The notes under the pieces are model-generated. The model worked only from the letters and a program-made list of their open reading frames with translations, had not been told where the DNA came from and did no database searches. This document shows positions 24,818 to 25,866 of a stretch of DNA of 25,866 bases, in pieces; the first letter of the stretch is position 1; every line of letters begins with the position of its first letter. The DNA lies in the IMG/VR virus record IMGVR_UViG_3300034374_009393, positions 1 through 25,866 of that record; one strand, given 5' to 3'. A program made the position numbers and the translations under genes. Origin of the DNA: a virus.

Positions 24818-24981
24818 ATAGAATAGAAAACATCAATATAAAGCCCGTTGTTTACCTAAAAGATACAAATGGTGATTATATATTGGACACTGAGGGTAAT
24901 AAAATAATAGATAAAATAGGAACAGAAGTTTCACCTTATGATGATTATGAAATTTTAACAACAATAACTGAATTTATTTAA
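24814..24981 (+). CDS. Small protein (55 residues) between gp15 and gp16, unknown function
   Basis: An ATG overlapping the gp15 stop (ATGA) opens a 55-residue frame ending with TAA at 24979-24981. It begins MNRIENINIKPVVYLKDTNG and contains DYILDTEGNKIIDKIG near 22-37 and a helical or beta end, DDYEILTTITEFI. The 'D--G-YI-D--GN-I' pattern suggests a small beta hairpin protein. The gap would otherwise be 173 bases, much longer than others in this operon; the ATGA overlap and the short 9-base spacing to gp16 support a real gene. I recognise no family. The AGAGGATT before the ATG could serve as a ribosome-binding site. Confidence 0.72.
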   Translation: MNRIENINIKPVVYLKDTNGDYILDTEGNKIIDKIGTEVSPYDDYEILTTITEFI

Positions 24982-24990
24982 AGGTTTGTA

Positions 24991-25467
24991 ATGGAAAAAA
25001 ATAATTTTGAAAAAAATATGGAAGAAATATTTGATTTACCCACGGAAATAGAAGCAGAAGAAATAATACCAGAATCTGTAAAAGATATAATTCCAAAAAA
25101 CACAGATCAAACAGAAGATTTAGAAAAAGATTATAAAAAAGCACGACAAAACTTTAACGATTTAATAAATAAAGGTGCAGAGGCAATTGATGGTATTCTT
25201 ATGGTTGCTTCTGAAGGACAGTCTCCAAGAGCATATGAAGTCGCTTCTCAATTAATAAAAACGGTTTCAGATGCAAACAAAGATTTAATAGATCTACATC
25301 TCAAAATGAAACAAATACAAGAGAGCGAAAACGTCTCTCGGGGGCCATCCACTGTAAATAATTCTATTTTTGTGGGAAGCACAAAAGAATTACAAGAATT
25401 ATTAAAAGCAAAGAAAAAGAAACAACTAGAACAGTTAGACCAAGAGGATCTTGGAGAAAATGACTGA
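24991..25467 (+). CDS. gp16: Small terminase subunit gp16
   Basis: This 158-residue protein matches gp16 (164 residues in T4), the packaging regulator that helps gp17 begin packaging of the concatemer. IFDLPTEIEAEEI near 13-25, EDLEKDYKKARQNFNDLINKG near 42-62, and SEGQSPRAYEVASQLIKTVSD with LIDLHLKMKQIQESE cover the central coiled-coil core. T4 has 'DLEDDYGVVRRNM', '[21 protein letters not shown]' and 'ILKLHKDMKDI'. NNSIFVGSTKELQELL corresponds to T4 'NATVFMGSPTELMDEI'. AAAGG lies 6 bases before the ATG. It overlaps the large subunit gene by 8 bases, a common coupling in T4-like phages. Confidence 0.93.
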   Translation: MEKNNFEKNMEEIFDLPTEIEAEEIIPESVKDIIPKNTDQTEDLEKDYKKARQNFNDLINKGAEAIDGILMVASEGQSPRAYEVASQLIKTVSDANKDLIDLHLKMKQIQESENVSRGPSTVNNSIFVGSTKELQELLKAKKKKQLEQLDQEDLGEND

Positions 25468-25866
25468 AAAAGAAAAATCATATCTTGGTAATGAAAACAT
25501 TAAAGGTTCGAATGTAAAGGTTCCCTTTACTCAAGAACAAGTCGATGAATTTATCAGATGCTCCGAAGATCCAATTTATTTTATTGAAAATTATGTTAAA
25601 ATTGTAAACCTTGATGAGGGTCTTGTCACATTTCAGATGTATGATTTTCAAAAAGAACTCATACAAACAGTCCATGACAATAGATTCACAGTAGCAAAAC
25701 TTCCACGTCAAACAGGAAAAAGCACGTCGGTTGTCTCCTATCTTTTATATTTTGTACTATTCAACGATAATATGAATGTTGCAATTTTAGCTAACAAACA
25801 AGATATTGCTCGAGATCTTCTTAGCAAAGTTAAAGTTGCATATGAGTATCTTCCAAAATGGCTCCA
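25460..25866 (+). CDS. gp17: Large terminase subunit gp17, N-terminal part (runs off the window end)
   Basis: 135 complete codons are present. gp17 is the packaging ATPase-nuclease; the ATPase domain is first, so only it is partly in view. PFTQEQVDEFIRCSEDPIYF at 22-41 and YVKIVNLDEGLVTFQMYDFQ at 45-64 precede the Walker A motif at 82-89, PRQTGKST. The motif is canonical for this enzyme family: T4 has the deviant 'SRQLGKTT'. A NMNVAILANKQDIARDLLSK segment at 104-123 lies after it, like T4 'VGILAHKGSMSAEVLDR'. Walker B and the C-terminal nuclease domain lie beyond the edge. GGAG lies 5 bases before the ATG, and the start overlaps gp16 by 8 bases. Confidence 0.93.
   Translation, partial: MTEKEKSYLGNENIKGSNVKVPFTQEQVDEFIRCSEDPIYFIENYVKIVNLDEGLVTFQMYDFQKELIQTVHDNRFTVAKLPRQTGKSTSVVSYLLYFVLFNDNMNVAILANKQDIARDLLSKVKVAYEYLPKWL

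Noticed and set aside
25248-25711. Two leftward frames over gp16 and gp17
   Set aside because: They are opposite clearly identified terminase genes and show no recognisable features.

Overview
The window is the late structural (morphogenesis) module of an AT-rich, contractile-tailed bacteriophage of the T4 superfamily. By eye, G+C is well under one third over most of it. The assignment rests on a run of recognisable T4-type proteins: gp26, gp4, gp48, gp53, gp27, gp5, gp25, gp6, a gp7-like protein, gp8, gp13, gp14, gp15, gp16 and the start of gp17. Gene order, the presence of a DUF4815-type protein with its giant partner, and the strong AT bias resemble T4-like phages of marine bacteria (cyanophage and Pelagibacter-phage types). 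The host cannot be fixed from the sequence. No bacterial housekeeping genes, tRNAs, CRISPR arrays or insertion sequences are visible.

Layout. Positions 1-1338 are read leftward: gp4 (head completion), then a tail-tube-family protein, then gp26, which is cut by the window edge. A 23-base divergent gap separates gp4 from the rightward operon, which fills the rest of the window. In order it holds: gp48 and gp53 (tube cap, wedge); the gp27 hub; the gp5 spike, split into an OB-fold gene and a needle gene with a Ser-rich small gene between them; a membrane-anchored GAF-like protein of unknown role; the wedge series gp25, gp6, gp7-like and gp8; a DUF4815 protein and a 2026-residue baseplate/fibre protein; two small unassigned genes; the neck and tail-completion genes gp13, gp14 and gp15; a 55-residue gene; and terminase gp16 and gp17 (partial).

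How they work together. gp27, gp5 and gp26 relate to the central hub and spike. gp25, gp6, gp7-like, gp8 and gp53 build the wedges. The DUF4815 pair probably carries or forms fibres on the outer baseplate. gp48 and the gp54/gp19-like protein start the tail tube. gp13, gp14, gp15 and gp4 finish the head and tail and join them. gp16 and gp17 package DNA. Genes are tightly packed, often with ATGA or TAATG overlaps, so they are probably translated from a few long late mRNAs. CTATAAATA motifs, matching the T4 late promoter TATAAATA, lie upstream of gp48, upstream of the membrane GAF-like gene, and on the opposite strand directly before gp4.

Most unusual points: the three-gene spike with no lysozyme domain, the membrane GAF-like gene embedded in the baseplate operon with its own promoter candidate and a TTG start, the possibly leaderless gp4 transcript, a perfect 9-bp hairpin that overlaps the gp13 ribosome-binding site, and enlarged or fused gp7-like and gp8 wedge proteins.
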